The notes: a model not told the origin generated them from the letters alone. Positions 43,351 to 52,314 are shown, counted from the first letter of the stretch. The stretch: DNA of 64,000 nucleotides from Heyndrickxia coagulans 36D1 (GCF_000169195.2 NC_016023.1:3100001-3164000); one strand, 5' to 3'. A program made the numbers and translations.

Positions 43351-44806
43351 GTTCGGGTTCAGCGCATTCCGGCCAGGGCAGGAAGAAGTCATCCGTTCAC
43401 TGCTGGACGGTAAAGATACACTGGCGATGCTTGCGACCGGTACCGGAAAATCTTTATGCTACCAGTTGCCTGCCTATTTGCTGGACGGATCCTGCATCAT
43501 TGTTTCTCCGCTTTTATCGCTCATGCAGGACCAGACAGAGCAGATGAAAATGCGCGGCGAAAAAAGTGTGGTTGCGTTAAATTCGTTTTTAACCGGTCCG
43601 GAGCGGGAAGCGGCCCTTGCGCATCTGGGCGCTTTCAAATTCATCTTTGTCTCGCCGGAGATGCTGCACAACCGCCATGTCCTCGGAAAATTAAAAACCA
43701 TCCGGACTGCGCTCTTTGCAGTCGATGAAGCGCATTGTATTTCCCAGTGGGGTCATGATTTCAGGCCGGAATACTTAAACCTTGGCGAAGTCCGGAAACA
43801 ATTGGGCACACCGCTTACCCTAGCTCTGACCGCCACAGCAACAGAACAGGTGAGGGACGATATTTGCAAGTATCTTGGCTTAAAAGACCCAAACCGGTTT
43901 ATTTATTCTGTCAACAGGCCCAATATCGCCATTAAAATAGACCGGATTCCTTCATACCGCGAAAAAGAGGAAAAACTAGTTGCCTATGCGAAAAACTTGC
44001 AGAAGCCCGGCATCATCTATTTTTCAAGCAAAAAGGCGGCTGAGGAAATGGCGGCGCGGTTAAGGCAGGAGGGGATCGCCGAAGCGGCCGCCTATCACAG
44101 CGGCATTGACCAGGAGCAAAGAATTTTGATCCAGCAGCAGTTTATTTACGGACAGATCAAGATCATTTGTGCGACAAGCGCGTTTGGCATGGGGGTGAAC
44201 AAAGCAGATATCCGCTTTGTCATCCATTTTCACCTGCCGTTGCAGATGGAAGCCTATCTGCAGGAAATCGGTAGAGCCGGGCGGGACGGGCTCCCGAGCA
44301 TTGCCGTCCTTTTGTATACGGAAGGGGATGAACGGCTCCCGCTTCAGCTGATCGAGGCTGAGCTTCCGACTGATGCACAATTGGCCGCTTTCAGCAGATG
44401 GAAAGGAGATTTGAAGGAAGCCGGGGCGGCGCTTGGATGCACGGAACCGCAACTCCGGTTTCTGCTGCACCATAGAGTGCTTAACCTGCCGGAAGAAGCA
44501 TGGACCCGGGAGGTTGCAGCCATCCGGGACGAGCGGATGGCGTACAAGCGCCGGAAGTTAAAGGAAATGGTGCAGATGGTCCGGTCTTCGTCATGCCGCC
44601 GCTCGGAAATTTTACGGTATTTCGGTGAACCGCCCGCTGCTGGCAATGAAGCGTGCTGTGACATTTGCGGCCTTGAAACAGCCTTATATGAAAGCAATCA
44701 AAAAAGCGGGGGCACCCTCGAAACCGTTCCTGCATGGGAATTGCTTTTGCAGGACCTATTCAGAAAAGGGGAACAAAAATGGCACGAAGAAAACAGGCGG
44801 ATTTGA
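43322..44806 (+). CDS. recS: RecQ-family ATP-dependent DNA helicase (RecS-type)
   Basis: A 494-residue 3'-5' DNA helicase of the RecQ family used in recombination and repair. The Walker A ATGTGKS, the DEAH box VDEAHC, ALTATAT, and the motif VI region QEIGRAGRDG are all present. A short zinc-binding segment with CCDICG lies near the C-terminus. The start is GTG at 43322 (MDLLSFLKSKFGF), inside ypbB. It lacks an HRDC domain, consistent with the shorter RecS/YpbC type; the separate HTH protein YpbB may supply extra binding. Confidence 0.92.
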   Translation: MDLLSFLKSKFGFSAFRPGQEEVIRSLLDGKDTLAMLATGTGKSLCYQLPAYLLDGSCIIVSPLLSLMQDQTEQMKMRGEKSVVALNSFLTGPEREAALAHLGAFKFIFVSPEMLHNRHVLGKLKTIRTALFAVDEAHCISQWGHDFRPEYLNLGEVRKQLGTPLTLALTATATEQVRDDICKYLGLKDPNRFIYSVNRPNIAIKIDRIPSYREKEEKLVAYAKNLQKPGIIYFSSKKAAEEMAARLRQEGIAEAAAYHSGIDQEQRILIQQQFIYGQIKIICATSAFGMGVNKADIRFVIHFHLPLQMEAYLQEIGRAGRDGLPSIAVLLYTEGDERLPLQLIEAELPTDAQLAAFSRWKGDLKEAGAALGCTEPQLRFLLHHRVLNLPEEAWTREVAAIRDERMAYKRRKLKEMVQMVRSSSCRRSEILRYFGEPPAAGNEACCDICGLETALYESNQKSGGTLETVPAWELLLQDLFRKGEQKWHEENRRI

Positions 44807-45357
44807 TCAAGGAACTCACAGACCGGGAACTTACTTTTCACTTAATTTTGACACAGCTGATTCTCCTGTTTGCTGCCGCTTTGCTCGGATTTCTGTTATT
44901 TCCGGATGGCAAAGCATTTTTTCAGCACTTTCATATGTCATTTGCGAAATGTGCATACGGTTTATTAAACGGAGTTGCTGTCGTTTTTGCGGATACTTTG
45001 CTCATGAAATGGCTCCCGAAAGCGTATTATGATGACGGGGGCGTGAATGAGCGGATTTTTAAAACCCGTTCGGTTCCGTCTATTATTGCTTTAACGGCGC
45101 TGATCGCGGTGGCGGAAGAGCTCTTGTTTCGGGGCGCCATCCAGACGCATTTTGGATTGCCGGCAGCAAGCCTTATTTTTGCACTCATGCATATCCGGTA
45201 TTTTGACCACTGGTATTTAATCGCGAATGTGCTGCTTTTGAGTTTTTGGATTGGTGCCGTTTATGCGCTTTCTCATGAAAATCTTCCGGCGGTCATCATC
45301 ATGCATTTTACAATCGATTGTTTACTAGGTATCCGCATCAAAAAACAGGGGATTTAG
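44779..45357 (+). CDS. ypbD: CPBP family intramembrane protease homologue (YpbD)
   Basis: A 192-residue membrane protein of the CPBP/Abi family, putative intramembrane metalloproteases related to Rce1. The motif AEELLFRGAI near residue 110 and FALMH near 135 provide the conserved Glu and His residues; HFTIDCL later adds another His. Five or six hydrophobic helices are visible. ATG at 44779 follows AAAAGGGG and overlaps the end of recS. Its substrate is unknown. Confidence 0.87.
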   Translation: MARRKQADLIKELTDRELTFHLILTQLILLFAAALLGFLLFPDGKAFFQHFHMSFAKCAYGLLNGVAVVFADTLLMKWLPKAYYDDGGVNERIFKTRSVPSIIALTALIAVAEELLFRGAIQTHFGLPAASLIFALMHIRYFDHWYLIANVLLLSFWIGAVYALSHENLPAVIIMHFTIDCLLGIRIKKQGI

Positions 45358-45381
45358 TCCGGATGTGGGGAAGGGGAAGCC

Positions 45382-45621
45382 ATGTCAGACGAAAAATATA
45401 TCATTGAAATGGAAAAACGGCGGCAAAAGCTTGAACCGGCCGGCAAAGCAAAGGAAAAAACGGAGAAACAAACGGCGGCGGCCGTTTCGCGGGCAGAAAA
45501 GCGGAAAAGTACCGAAAAGGAATCCCGCTCCCGGTTGCCGCTTGTGAACCTATTGGCTGTCATTTTTATTTTAGTGCCAATTGCCGTTTACATCTGTTAT
45601 ACTTTTTTGTTTTTCAGATAG
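45382..45621 (+). CDS. Short YpbE-like membrane protein without LysM
   Basis: A 79-residue protein with a highly charged, Lys/Glu-rich N-terminal half and one membrane helix (about 53-75), ending right after it. B. subtilis has ypbE at this spot, which is about three times longer and carries a C-terminal LysM domain. Here the protein stops at the end of the helix, and the next 128 bases encode nothing LysM-like in any frame that I can see. It may be a naturally short form or a truncated ypbE; the assignment rests on position and topology. ATG follows GGGGAAGCC. Confidence 0.65.
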   Translation: MSDEKYIIEMEKRRQKLEPAGKAKEKTEKQTAAAVSRAEKRKSTEKESRSRLPLVNLLAVIFILVPIAVYICYTFLFFR

Positions 45622-45749
45622 ATGCCCGTCCCGCGATAAATGGTGCCACAAGAAGGGGGGATCTGCCGGCGAAATTTCAGGACAGGGCAGCTGCCTGCTT
45701 GTCATGGATCTGTCCCTTGCCGCATATAGTAGAGTGAGGGGGGATCAGT

Positions 45750-46196
45750 ATGGAGCCGTCCATCACCGGACTAAAAGGGACAGATGCGGCGACAAAGCAG
45801 ATGCTGCAAAGTGCTGTCAAACGCAAAAAAAAATTTGACCGCCTGCGGAAGCGGCATCTTGTTTTTCTTTGGACAAGCATGCTCTACACATGCGCTTGGG
45901 CTTACTATGTTTACAGGTCTTTTGAAAATGCCGGTTCCGTGTTCTCCGTTTTCTCCGGTATTTCTGAAAGCCCGTTTCACCTGTTTTTCCTGCTTGTGGC
46001 CGCTGCGCTTTGGGGCATGAGCAAAATCTTGTTTGACAAGCGGGAAAAGGCTGAAAAAGAATTTCATGCGCTCCGCTGCGAAATTATTGATAAAAGCAAA
46101 GATTTATGGAAAGGGGAAAGCTGGAAGGATCGCCACCTTGTATTCGAAATGATGCAAAAAGAGTTTGATATTAATTTATACCACGAGAACAAGTAG
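45750..46196 (+). CDS. ypbF: YpbF-like membrane protein (DUF2663)
   Basis: A 148-residue protein with two hydrophobic helices (about residues 34-55 and 75-93) flanked by basic segments, and a C-terminal charged helix. The function is unknown. It matches the B. subtilis ypbF position after ypbE. ATG follows GTGAGGGGGGATC, a strong ribosome site. Confidence 0.84.
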   Translation: MEPSITGLKGTDAATKQMLQSAVKRKKKFDRLRKRHLVFLWTSMLYTCAWAYYVYRSFENAGSVFSVFSGISESPFHLFFLLVAAALWGMSKILFDKREKAEKEFHALRCEIIDKSKDLWKGESWKDRHLVFEMMQKEFDINLYHENK

Positions 46197-46232
46197 CCAT
46201 TCACCGGAACAGGTACGGAGACTAAAAGCCGC

Positions 46233-46262
46233 CGAAAAAAAGAAGATGCCCCGGCATCTTCT
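46233..46262 (-). terminator. Terminator of the cotJ operon
   Basis: AGAAGATGCC and GGCATCTTCT form a perfect ten-bp stem directly after the cotJC stop. On the minus strand TTTTTTT follows. Confidence 0.9.
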
Positions 46263-46830
46263 AAAAAATTTTTTTTCTGTCTCTTTCTTCCATTAAAATT
46301 TGCGCGGCTTCGCGGAACCGCTGCGAGTGGACAATCTCCCGCTCCCTTAAAAAGCGGAGCCCGTCATTTAGGTCAGGGTCGTCACTTAAATTGATGATCC
46401 ATTGATACGTAGCCCGCGCTTTTTCCTCGGCGGCAATGTCTTCATAAATATCGGCAATCGGATCCCCTTTTGCCTGGATATAGGTAGCTGTCCACGGGGC
46501 TCCTGCGGCATTATGATAATGGAGCGCTTTATCATGGTCCACATAATGCGCGTCAAGGCCGGCAGCAATCAATTGATCCGGTGTGGCATCTTTTGTTAAT
46601 TTTAAGACCATCGTTGCAATCATTTCAAGATGGGCCAGTTCTTCCGTGCCGATATCATTTAAAAGCCCCATCACTTTATCTGGGATGGTGTAGCGCTGGT
46701 TCAAATACCGGAGCGCTGCCGCAAGCTCTCCGTCCGCTCCGCCGTACTGCTCGATTAAAAGTTTCGCAAGTCTCGGGTTACAGCTTGAGACCCGGACGGG
46801 ATATTGCAATTTTTTCTCATAGATCCACAT
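46261..46830 (-). CDS. cotJC: Spore coat protein CotJC (manganese catalase family)
   Basis: A 189-residue protein of the manganese catalase family found in the inner spore coat. The ferritin-like four-helix core contains metal-binding Glu/His positions, for example DIGTEELAHLEMI and EEKARATYQWI, plus EIVHSQRFREA. ATG at 46830 follows AGGAGG. It is the third gene of the cotJA-cotJB-cotJC operon. In B. subtilis this operon lies elsewhere on the chromosome, so its placement inside the ypb cluster differs. Confidence 0.94.
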   Translation of the reverse strand: MWIYEKKLQYPVRVSSCNPRLAKLLIEQYGGADGELAAALRYLNQRYTIPDKVMGLLNDIGTEELAHLEMIATMVLKLTKDATPDQLIAAGLDAHYVDHDKALHYHNAAGAPWTATYIQAKGDPIADIYEDIAAEEKARATYQWIINLSDDPDLNDGLRFLREREIVHSQRFREAAQILMEERDRKKIF

Positions 46831-46853
46831 GTACGGTTTCCTCCTTTATTTGC

Positions 46854-47114
46854 TTATACCTGCCATGGCCACGGCGGCTCTTTCCACTGGAAAGGCGTTG
46901 GCGAATAGCTGTGCCCGAAATTTGTCAGCGGCCCGAACTGTTTTTCAAATGCTCTTTTGACTTTTTTCCTGGCATGGACAAAAGTGTTATACTGTTCGAT
47001 CGCTGCCTGGTCATCGGGATGGGTATCCAAATAAAGGTTCAGTTCCACAAGTGCAAAATCAAGGGCCTGCAGTTCTTCAAGCCTTGTGTAATACTCTTTT
47101 GGCAGCTGCTTCAA
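46854..47114 (-). CDS. cotJB: Spore coat protein CotJB
   Basis: An 86-residue helical protein with the family pattern EELQALDFALVELNLYLDTHPDDQAAI and a C-terminal proline- and tryptophan-rich tail (PPWPWQ). It forms a coat complex with CotJA and CotJC. Its start overlaps the cotJA stop by four bases. No catalytic role is known. Confidence 0.93.
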   Translation of the reverse strand: MKQLPKEYYTRLEELQALDFALVELNLYLDTHPDDQAAIEQYNTFVHARKKVKRAFEKQFGPLTNFGHSYSPTPFQWKEPPWPWQV

Positions 47115-47338
47115 TCGTTTTCCTCCTTTGCCCGTTCATAAGGGCTGTAATACGGGTCATAAAGCGGCCTCCAAAGCGTCCCGCGCCTTAACGCTTCCTG
47201 CGGTGCAAATTGCGGAAGGTTCGGGGGCTGAAACCCTAAATACAAATTCGGCGGGGTGGAGTAAACTTTTTCGGTTATCGGCGGGCAGGGGTCAAACGGT
47301 CCGATAAAGGGATGATACGTTTTATAATGGTTTTTCAT
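47111..47338 (-). CDS. cotJA: Spore coat associated protein CotJA
   Basis: A 75-residue proline- and tyrosine-rich protein (YHPFIGPFDPCPPI near the start, LWRPLYDPYYSPY near the end). This is typical of CotJA, which recruits CotJC to the coat. ATG at 47338 follows AGGAGGACTGAG. It is the promoter-proximal gene of the cotJ operon. Confidence 0.93.
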   Translation of the reverse strand: MKNHYKTYHPFIGPFDPCPPITEKVYSTPPNLYLGFQPPNLPQFAPQEALRRGTLWRPLYDPYYSPYERAKEEND

Positions 47339-47370
47339 CTCAGTCCTCCTGACATTTAAAAGTCTTTTTC

Positions 47371-47399
47371 ATTTTATGTGCGGTTCTCTCCCGCTATGT
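47371..47399 (-). promoter_or_regulatory. Candidate sigma-E promoter of cotJABC
   Basis: On the minus strand CATAAAAT (47371-47378) is preceded at about 15 bases by ACATAG (47394-47399). It resembles sigma-E elements with a weak -35. cotJ is a sigma-E operon in B. subtilis. Confidence 0.45.
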
Positions 47400-47514
47400 C
47401 AAAAACAATGCCGGAATGCTTTCTATCTGCCATGATTAAGATATAATACGGATAGGGATTGCAGAAAATTTCGTTTGTGCCGGCCAGCACCCGGCGGAAC
47501 AGGAGCACTCGTGT

Positions 47515-48294
47515 ATGTTTGCATTTTTATCGATTGCCTTTTTGCTTGGCATTGTTTTATTGATGTATATGCATTATGAAGCATCGTTAAATCGGCTCAT
47601 CCGGCACCGGTTTTTGCTTGATGAGTATCCGGCCGGAGAGGAGCCGTGCACTTTTTTCTTTATTTCTGATATCCACCGGCGCAAAATTGATCCCAGGCTG
47701 GTCGAAGAGGCAACAGGAGAAGCACGATTTGCAATAATCGGGGGAGATTTGCTGGAAAAGGGGGTTCCGCTTTCCAGAACAGAGGAAAATTTGCGGTTGC
47801 TGAAAAAAATTGGCCCGGTATTTTTTGTGTGGGGAAATAATGATTATGAAGCGGACGGCGAAGCGCTCGCGACCGTTTTTGCCAGAACCGGCGTCCGCAC
47901 GCTGCGCAACGCGGCGAATTTTGTATATGTAAACGGGAAAAAACGGATTGCGCTGATCGGCGTGGATGATTTGACGACGGAAAACGAAAATCTCGATGAA
48001 GCACTTCAATCGGTGCAGCCGGACGATCTCCGGATTTTAATCAGCCATAACCCGAAAATGATCCACCAGCTTCATGAATGGGACAATATCGATGTGATGC
48101 TGAGCGGCCATACGCACGGCGGGCAGATTCGTATTCTCGGCCTTAGCCGTTACAGGCGCGGCGGGGTGAGAAAAGTGCGCAATGTCATCCACCTCATAAG
48201 CAACGGTTACGGCACGACACTTGTTCCACTCAGGCTTTGTGCAAAACCGGAAGCCCATTTAATTACGATCGAAAGCAGCAGGCGGCCATCATGA
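47515..48294 (+). CDS. ypbG: Metallophosphoesterase YpbG
   Basis: A 259-residue calcineurin-like phosphoesterase with an N-terminal membrane anchor (about residues 2-20). The metal motifs are complete: ISDIH, IIGGDLLE, WGNNDYE, ISHNP, and GHTHGGQ. The substrate is unknown; members of this group act on phosphodiesters or lipid-linked phosphates. ATG is at 47515; the upstream AACAGGAGCAC is a fair ribosome site. The order ypbG-mecB-gudB matches B. subtilis. Confidence 0.88.
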   Translation: MFAFLSIAFLLGIVLLMYMHYEASLNRLIRHRFLLDEYPAGEEPCTFFFISDIHRRKIDPRLVEEATGEARFAIIGGDLLEKGVPLSRTEENLRLLKKIGPVFFVWGNNDYEADGEALATVFARTGVRTLRNAANFVYVNGKKRIALIGVDDLTTENENLDEALQSVQPDDLRILISHNPKMIHQLHEWDNIDVMLSGHTHGGQIRILGLSRYRRGGVRKVRNVIHLISNGYGTTLVPLRLCAKPEAHLITIESSRRPS

Positions 48295-48353
48295 ACCATC
48301 TTTCCCCTTCCGCATACGATAAGGTAAGATCCGTATGCAGGGGGCGGAAATCA

Positions 48354-48899
48354 ATGAAGCTGGAACGGATTTCATCCAATAAAATTAAATACTCCATTAC
48401 GTTTGAAGAGTTATCGGAACGCGGTATTATGGAAAACGATCTCGACTCGCCCATTTGGAATCATTTATTTGAAGAAATGCTGGAGTTGGCGGATCAGGCT
48501 TACCATGTCGGCGAAAGCGATATGCTGACCATTGAAATCTATTCATTTAATGTCCAGGAATTGGTGTTTATTCTGACAGTGGGCGAAGCGGACGACGCGG
48601 ATCCGGGCGAATGGGCGGATCCGGAAACGCTGGAACAGGAAGAAGCCTACTTTTTTCCATCGATTGAGGAAGTGATTGCGCTTGCGGGCTTTTTAAACCA
48701 GATCGGCCGGATTTCCGCGTGCAGCCTTTATATATTCGAAGACCAGTATTATTTGCTGCAAAAACCGGGAACACAAAATGCGCCGCTTATTCTTGAATAC
48801 GGCGAGCGCGCCCGGATTTCCCCGTTTATGGTCCGGGAATACGGGATCGCGGTGTTTGAGGAAAATGCGCTTGCGGAACTCCTGAAGCATTTCCCGTAA
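48354..48899 (+). CDS. mecB: Adaptor protein MecB (YpbH, MecA paralogue)
   Basis: A 181-residue adaptor that delivers proteins to the ClpC ATPase/protease. The N-terminal substrate-binding region begins MKLERISSNKIKYSITFEELSERGI. An acidic linker (about 82-100) separates it from the C-terminal ClpC-binding domain (FPSIEEVIALAGFL...). I chose ATG at 48354 with AGGGGGCGG upstream. MecA versus MecB cannot be told by motif alone; the locus beside gudB points to YpbH/MecB. Confidence 0.88.
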   Translation: MKLERISSNKIKYSITFEELSERGIMENDLDSPIWNHLFEEMLELADQAYHVGESDMLTIEIYSFNVQELVFILTVGEADDADPGEWADPETLEQEEAYFFPSIEEVIALAGFLNQIGRISACSLYIFEDQYYLLQKPGTQNAPLILEYGERARISPFMVREYGIAVFEENALAELLKHFP

Positions 48900-48921
48900 C
48901 CGTCCGCCATGTTTTTTCAGG

Positions 48922-48950
48922 TTTTCATCTGCTGGGGAAAGTTGTATACT
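48922..48950 (+). promoter_or_regulatory. Candidate promoter of gudB
   Basis: TTTTCA (48922-48927) and TATACT (48945-48950) are 17 bases apart, 46 bases before the start codon. Confidence 0.55.
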
Positions 48951-48996
48951 AAATTTGATAGCAGATATTTCTTTCGTATCTAGGAGGTTTGCGATA

Positions 48997-50274
48997 ATGG
49001 CAGCCGAAAAGGGCGCTGATCATCAAACAATGGAAGCAAGTCGAGATGTGCTGAAATCGACACAGACAATTATTCACGAAGCTCTTGAAAAGCTTGGATA
49101 CCCTGAAGAAGTATACGAACTTTTAAAAGAGCCGGTCCGTATGTTAACGGTTAAAATTCCCGTCAGAATGGATGATGGTACGGTTAAGATTTTTACGGGG
49201 TATCGCGCGCAGCACAATGATGCTGTCGGCCCGACCAAAGGAGGCGTCCGGTTTCACCCGGATGTGACGGAAAATGAAGTGAAAGCCTTATCTATCTGGA
49301 TGACGCTGAAATGCGGCATTGTGAATCTGCCGTATGGGGGAGGAAAAGGTGGCATTATCTGCGATCCGCGGAAAATGTCTTTCCGCGAGCTTGAGAATTT
49401 GAGCCGCGGCTATGTCCGGGCGATCAGCCAGATTGTCGGCCCAACGAAAGACATTCCGGCACCGGACGTGTTTACAAATTCGCAGATTATGGCCTGGATG
49501 ATGGATGAGTATAGCCGGATTGACGAATTCAATTCGCCGGGCTTTATCACAGGAAAACCGCTTGTGCTTGGTGGTTCGCACGGCCGCGAATCCGCTACGG
49601 CCAAAGGGGTAACCATCTGCATCCGTGAAGCGGCCAGAAAAAAAGGGATTGATTTAAAAGGCGCCAGGGTTGTCATTCAGGGGTTCGGCAATGCCGGAAG
49701 TTTCCTTGCAAAATTTATGCATGATGCGGGCGCAAAAGTGATCGGCATATCCGACGCATACGGCGCGCTGCATGATCCGGAAGGCCTCGATATTGACTAT
49801 TTGCTCGACCGCCGCGACAGTTTCGGGACGGTTACAACCCTGTTTAAAAATACGATTACGAACAAGGAATTGCTTGAACTGGATTGCGATATTCTCGTTC
49901 CGGCCGCCATTGAAAACCAAATTACAGAAGAAAACGCCCATAATATCCGGGCGAAAATCGTGGTGGAAGCAGCAAACGGTCCGACAACGCTTGAAGCAAC
50001 CGAAATTTTAACCAACCGCGGCATTCTGCTCGTTCCGGATGTGCTCGCATCTGCAGGGGGCGTCACAGTTTCGTATTTTGAATGGGTACAAAATAACCAG
50101 GGGTATTACTGGACGGAGGAAGAAGTGGAAGAAAAGCTTGAAAAAGTGCTTGTCCAGGCGTTTAATACGGTCTACAATACTTCCCGCTCACGCCGGGTGA
50201 ACATGCGGCTTGCCGCTTATATGATCGGTGTGAGAAGAGTGGCGGAAGCTTCGCGGTTCAGAGGCTGGATTTAG
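48997..50274 (+). CDS. gudB: NAD-specific glutamate dehydrogenase
   Basis: Converts glutamate to 2-oxoglutarate and ammonia with NAD+, serving glutamate catabolism. The 425-residue protein shows the catalytic segment PYGGGKGGI, the substrate Lys region MTLKCGI, APDVFTNSQIMAWM, and the Rossmann GFGNAGSFLA. I chose ATG at 48997 after TAGGAGG. The locus between mecB and ypdA is that of B. subtilis gudB. The strain 168 cryptic 9-bp duplication would lie in the active-site region; I see no duplicated triplet-of-codons here, so the enzyme should be active. Confidence 0.94.
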   Translation: MAAEKGADHQTMEASRDVLKSTQTIIHEALEKLGYPEEVYELLKEPVRMLTVKIPVRMDDGTVKIFTGYRAQHNDAVGPTKGGVRFHPDVTENEVKALSIWMTLKCGIVNLPYGGGKGGIICDPRKMSFRELENLSRGYVRAISQIVGPTKDIPAPDVFTNSQIMAWMMDEYSRIDEFNSPGFITGKPLVLGGSHGRESATAKGVTICIREAARKKGIDLKGARVVIQGFGNAGSFLAKFMHDAGAKVIGISDAYGALHDPEGLDIDYLLDRRDSFGTVTTLFKNTITNKELLELDCDILVPAAIENQITEENAHNIRAKIVVEAANGPTTLEATEILTNRGILLVPDVLASAGGVTVSYFEWVQNNQGYYWTEEEVEEKLEKVLVQAFNTVYNTSRSRRVNMRLAAYMIGVRRVAEASRFRGWI

Positions 50275-50342
50275 AGTTTCCGAAAGCCGGCTCCAGCTGG
50301 GCAGCAAACGGGGCTTTACAGGTTCAGAAGAAGGAAAGGCTG

Positions 50343-50376
50343 AAATCTCCTGTCGTGTTCACGGTGGGAGATTTTT
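50343..50376 (+). terminator. Terminator of gudB
   Basis: AAATCTCC and GGAGATTT form an eight-bp stem ending in TTTTT. Confidence 0.75.
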
Positions 50377-50431
50377 AAATAAACGGATGAAAACGAAAAG
50401 GCAGATACGAAAAAAGGATGAGTGGACAAAC

Positions 50432-51415
50432 ATGCGAAAAGAAGATTGTATTATTATCGGCGGCGGCCCTTGCGGATTGGCTGCTGCAATCAGCCTGCAG
50501 GAAATCGGGAAACATCCGCTTATACTGGAAAAAGGAAATGTCGTCAATGCGATTTACCGGTATCCGACGCACCAGACTTTTTTCAGTTCAAGCGACCGGC
50601 TTGCAATTGGTGATGTGCCGTTTATTACCGAAAATTTAAAGCCGAAACGCAACCAAGCGCTTACATACTACCGTGAAGTGGCGAAACTGAAGGCCCTTCG
50701 CATCCACCGGTTTGAAGAAGCGCTCCGTGTCGAAAAGAAACGCGGAACCTTTTCCATTACGACGACAAAAGGCCAATATGAGACGCCTTATGTGGTCGTC
50801 GCAACCGGCTATTACGACAATCCGAACAGGCTGGATGTTCCGGGGGAAGATTTAAACAAAGTGTACCATTATTTTAAAGAAGCCCATCCGTTTTTTGACA
50901 CCGATGTTTGTGTGATCGGCGGAAAAAACTCGGCTGTGGACGCTGCCATTGAGCTTCACAAGGCGGGTGCCCGTGTGACCGTGCTGTACCGCGGCGATCA
51001 TTATTCCGAAAGCATTAAACCGTGGATATTGCCTGAATTTGATTCGCTTATCCGCCACGGGAAAGTGAAAATGGAATTTCAGGCGCACGTAAAAGAAATT
51101 AAAGAACAGAGCGTTGTATACGAAGCAGGCGGAGAAGTGAAAGAGATCCGGAATGATTTTGTATTTGCGATGGTCGGTTATCATCCGGATCATACGTTTT
51201 TGCGGAAAATGGGAGTGGACGTTGACCCGGAAACAGGCCGCCCGCATTACAACGAAGAGACAATGGAAACGAATGTTGAAGGGATTTTTATTGCGGGCGT
51301 GCTTGCTGCCGGAAACAATGCCAATGAGATTTTTATTGAAAACGGACGTTTCCATGGCGGTGTAATTGCCACAGCGATCAAAAACCGGGAGGCTCTCTTG
51401 CAAAAAGGAAATTAA
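50432..51415 (+). CDS. ypdA: Bacillithiol disulfide reductase YpdA
   Basis: A 327-residue flavoprotein that reduces oxidised bacillithiol with NADPH, keeping the cytosolic thiol pool reduced. The FAD-binding GGGPCGLAAA at the N-terminus includes the conserved Cys of YpdA. The NADPH-binding CVIGGKNSAVDAAIE is near residue 155. The GIFIAGVLAAG segment near the C-terminus contacts FAD. ATG at 50432 is set by family similarity; its AAAGGATG site is about 13 bases away, which is long. It lies next to gudB as in B. subtilis. Confidence 0.91.
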   Translation: MRKEDCIIIGGGPCGLAAAISLQEIGKHPLILEKGNVVNAIYRYPTHQTFFSSSDRLAIGDVPFITENLKPKRNQALTYYREVAKLKALRIHRFEEALRVEKKRGTFSITTTKGQYETPYVVVATGYYDNPNRLDVPGEDLNKVYHYFKEAHPFFDTDVCVIGGKNSAVDAAIELHKAGARVTVLYRGDHYSESIKPWILPEFDSLIRHGKVKMEFQAHVKEIKEQSVVYEAGGEVKEIRNDFVFAMVGYHPDHTFLRKMGVDVDPETGRPHYNEETMETNVEGIFIAGVLAAGNNANEIFIENGRFHGGVIATAIKNREALLQKGN

Positions 51416-51522
51416 AGGGTTTTTTCGGGGGGCAGTATTTCTTTTCCGGCTTTTTCATGTTACGATGAAAACAAATGACTTGGCACGGATCATTTGAGTT
51501 TTGCAAAAAGCGAGGTTTCGAT

Positions 51523-52203
51523 ATGCTTGTCCTTTTGTCAGCCGGCATCGCCCCCGGACTTGCCCTGCTATGCTATTTTTATTTGCGGGACCAGTTTGAG
51601 CCAGAGCCGATACTTGTTGTTGCAAAAGCGTTTTTATACGGTGCGCTTGTCACGCTGCCGGTTATGTTTTTGCAGTTTATCCTCGAACGGGAGCATCTCT
51701 TTTCGGGCAGCATCTGGCATGCTTTCCTCCATTCCGCTTTGCCGGAGGAACTTTGCAAGTGGCTGTGTTTGGCCGCTATTGTGTTTTTTAACCGGGAATT
51801 TGATGAACCTTTTGACGGCATCGTTTACGGCGTCAGCGTCTCGCTCGGATTTGCCACGCTCGAAAATATTTTATCGCTTTTTTCGGGCGGCGTTGACCTG
51901 GCGTTCGGGCGTGCGCTTCTTCCTGTATCAAGCCATGCCATTTTCGGTGTCATGATGGGCTTTTATATGGGAAAATCCAGATTCTCCCCGCGCAAAAAGT
52001 GCTGGTTCCTTTTTTCTTTTATGGTGCCGGTGATCCTGCACGGTTTTTACGACTGGATCATGCTCACCCAGCAAAAATGGCTGTATTTTATGGTACCGTT
52101 TATGCTCGGGCTTTGGTGGCTCGGCCTGAAAAAAGCAAAGCAGGCGCACAGCCTTTCTGCCAAACATTTTGCGCAGGATGCGGCAGGGACACAACAATTA
52201 TGA
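51523..52203 (+). CDS. prsW: Site-1 protease PrsW
   Basis: A 226-residue polytopic membrane protease that starts cleavage of anti-sigma factors such as RsiW in response to envelope stress. About seven hydrophobic helices are seen. The conserved glutamates appear in LPEELCKW and in the GFATLENI segment, with a late His in ILHGFYDW. ATG at 51523 lies behind GCGAGG. The position before sleB matches B. subtilis (ypdC). sigX-rsiX is absent from this window, so its substrates are encoded elsewhere. Confidence 0.91.
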   Translation: MLVLLSAGIAPGLALLCYFYLRDQFEPEPILVVAKAFLYGALVTLPVMFLQFILEREHLFSGSIWHAFLHSALPEELCKWLCLAAIVFFNREFDEPFDGIVYGVSVSLGFATLENILSLFSGGVDLAFGRALLPVSSHAIFGVMMGFYMGKSRFSPRKKCWFLFSFMVPVILHGFYDWIMLTQQKWLYFMVPFMLGLWWLGLKKAKQAHSLSAKHFAQDAAGTQQL

Positions 52204-52211
52204 TAATGGGC

Positions 52212-52244
52212 AAAACAACCGGATCAATCGCCGGTTGTTTTTTT
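52212..52244 (+). terminator. Terminator of prsW
   Basis: AAAACAACCGG and CCGGTTGTTTT form a stem followed by further Ts. Confidence 0.9.
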
Positions 52245-52314
52245 ATGTCTTGCATAAAATTGCCGCCTTCTCCAGAAACTACGGATAATGCTTAAAGTTT
52301 TTGGGGGGTGCGGT

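Noticed and set aside
52250-52300. Sigma-G promoter for sleB (GCATA at about 52250)
   Set aside because: No CATnnTA element occurs at 17-18 bases from it; a sigma-G promoter is expected but not visible.
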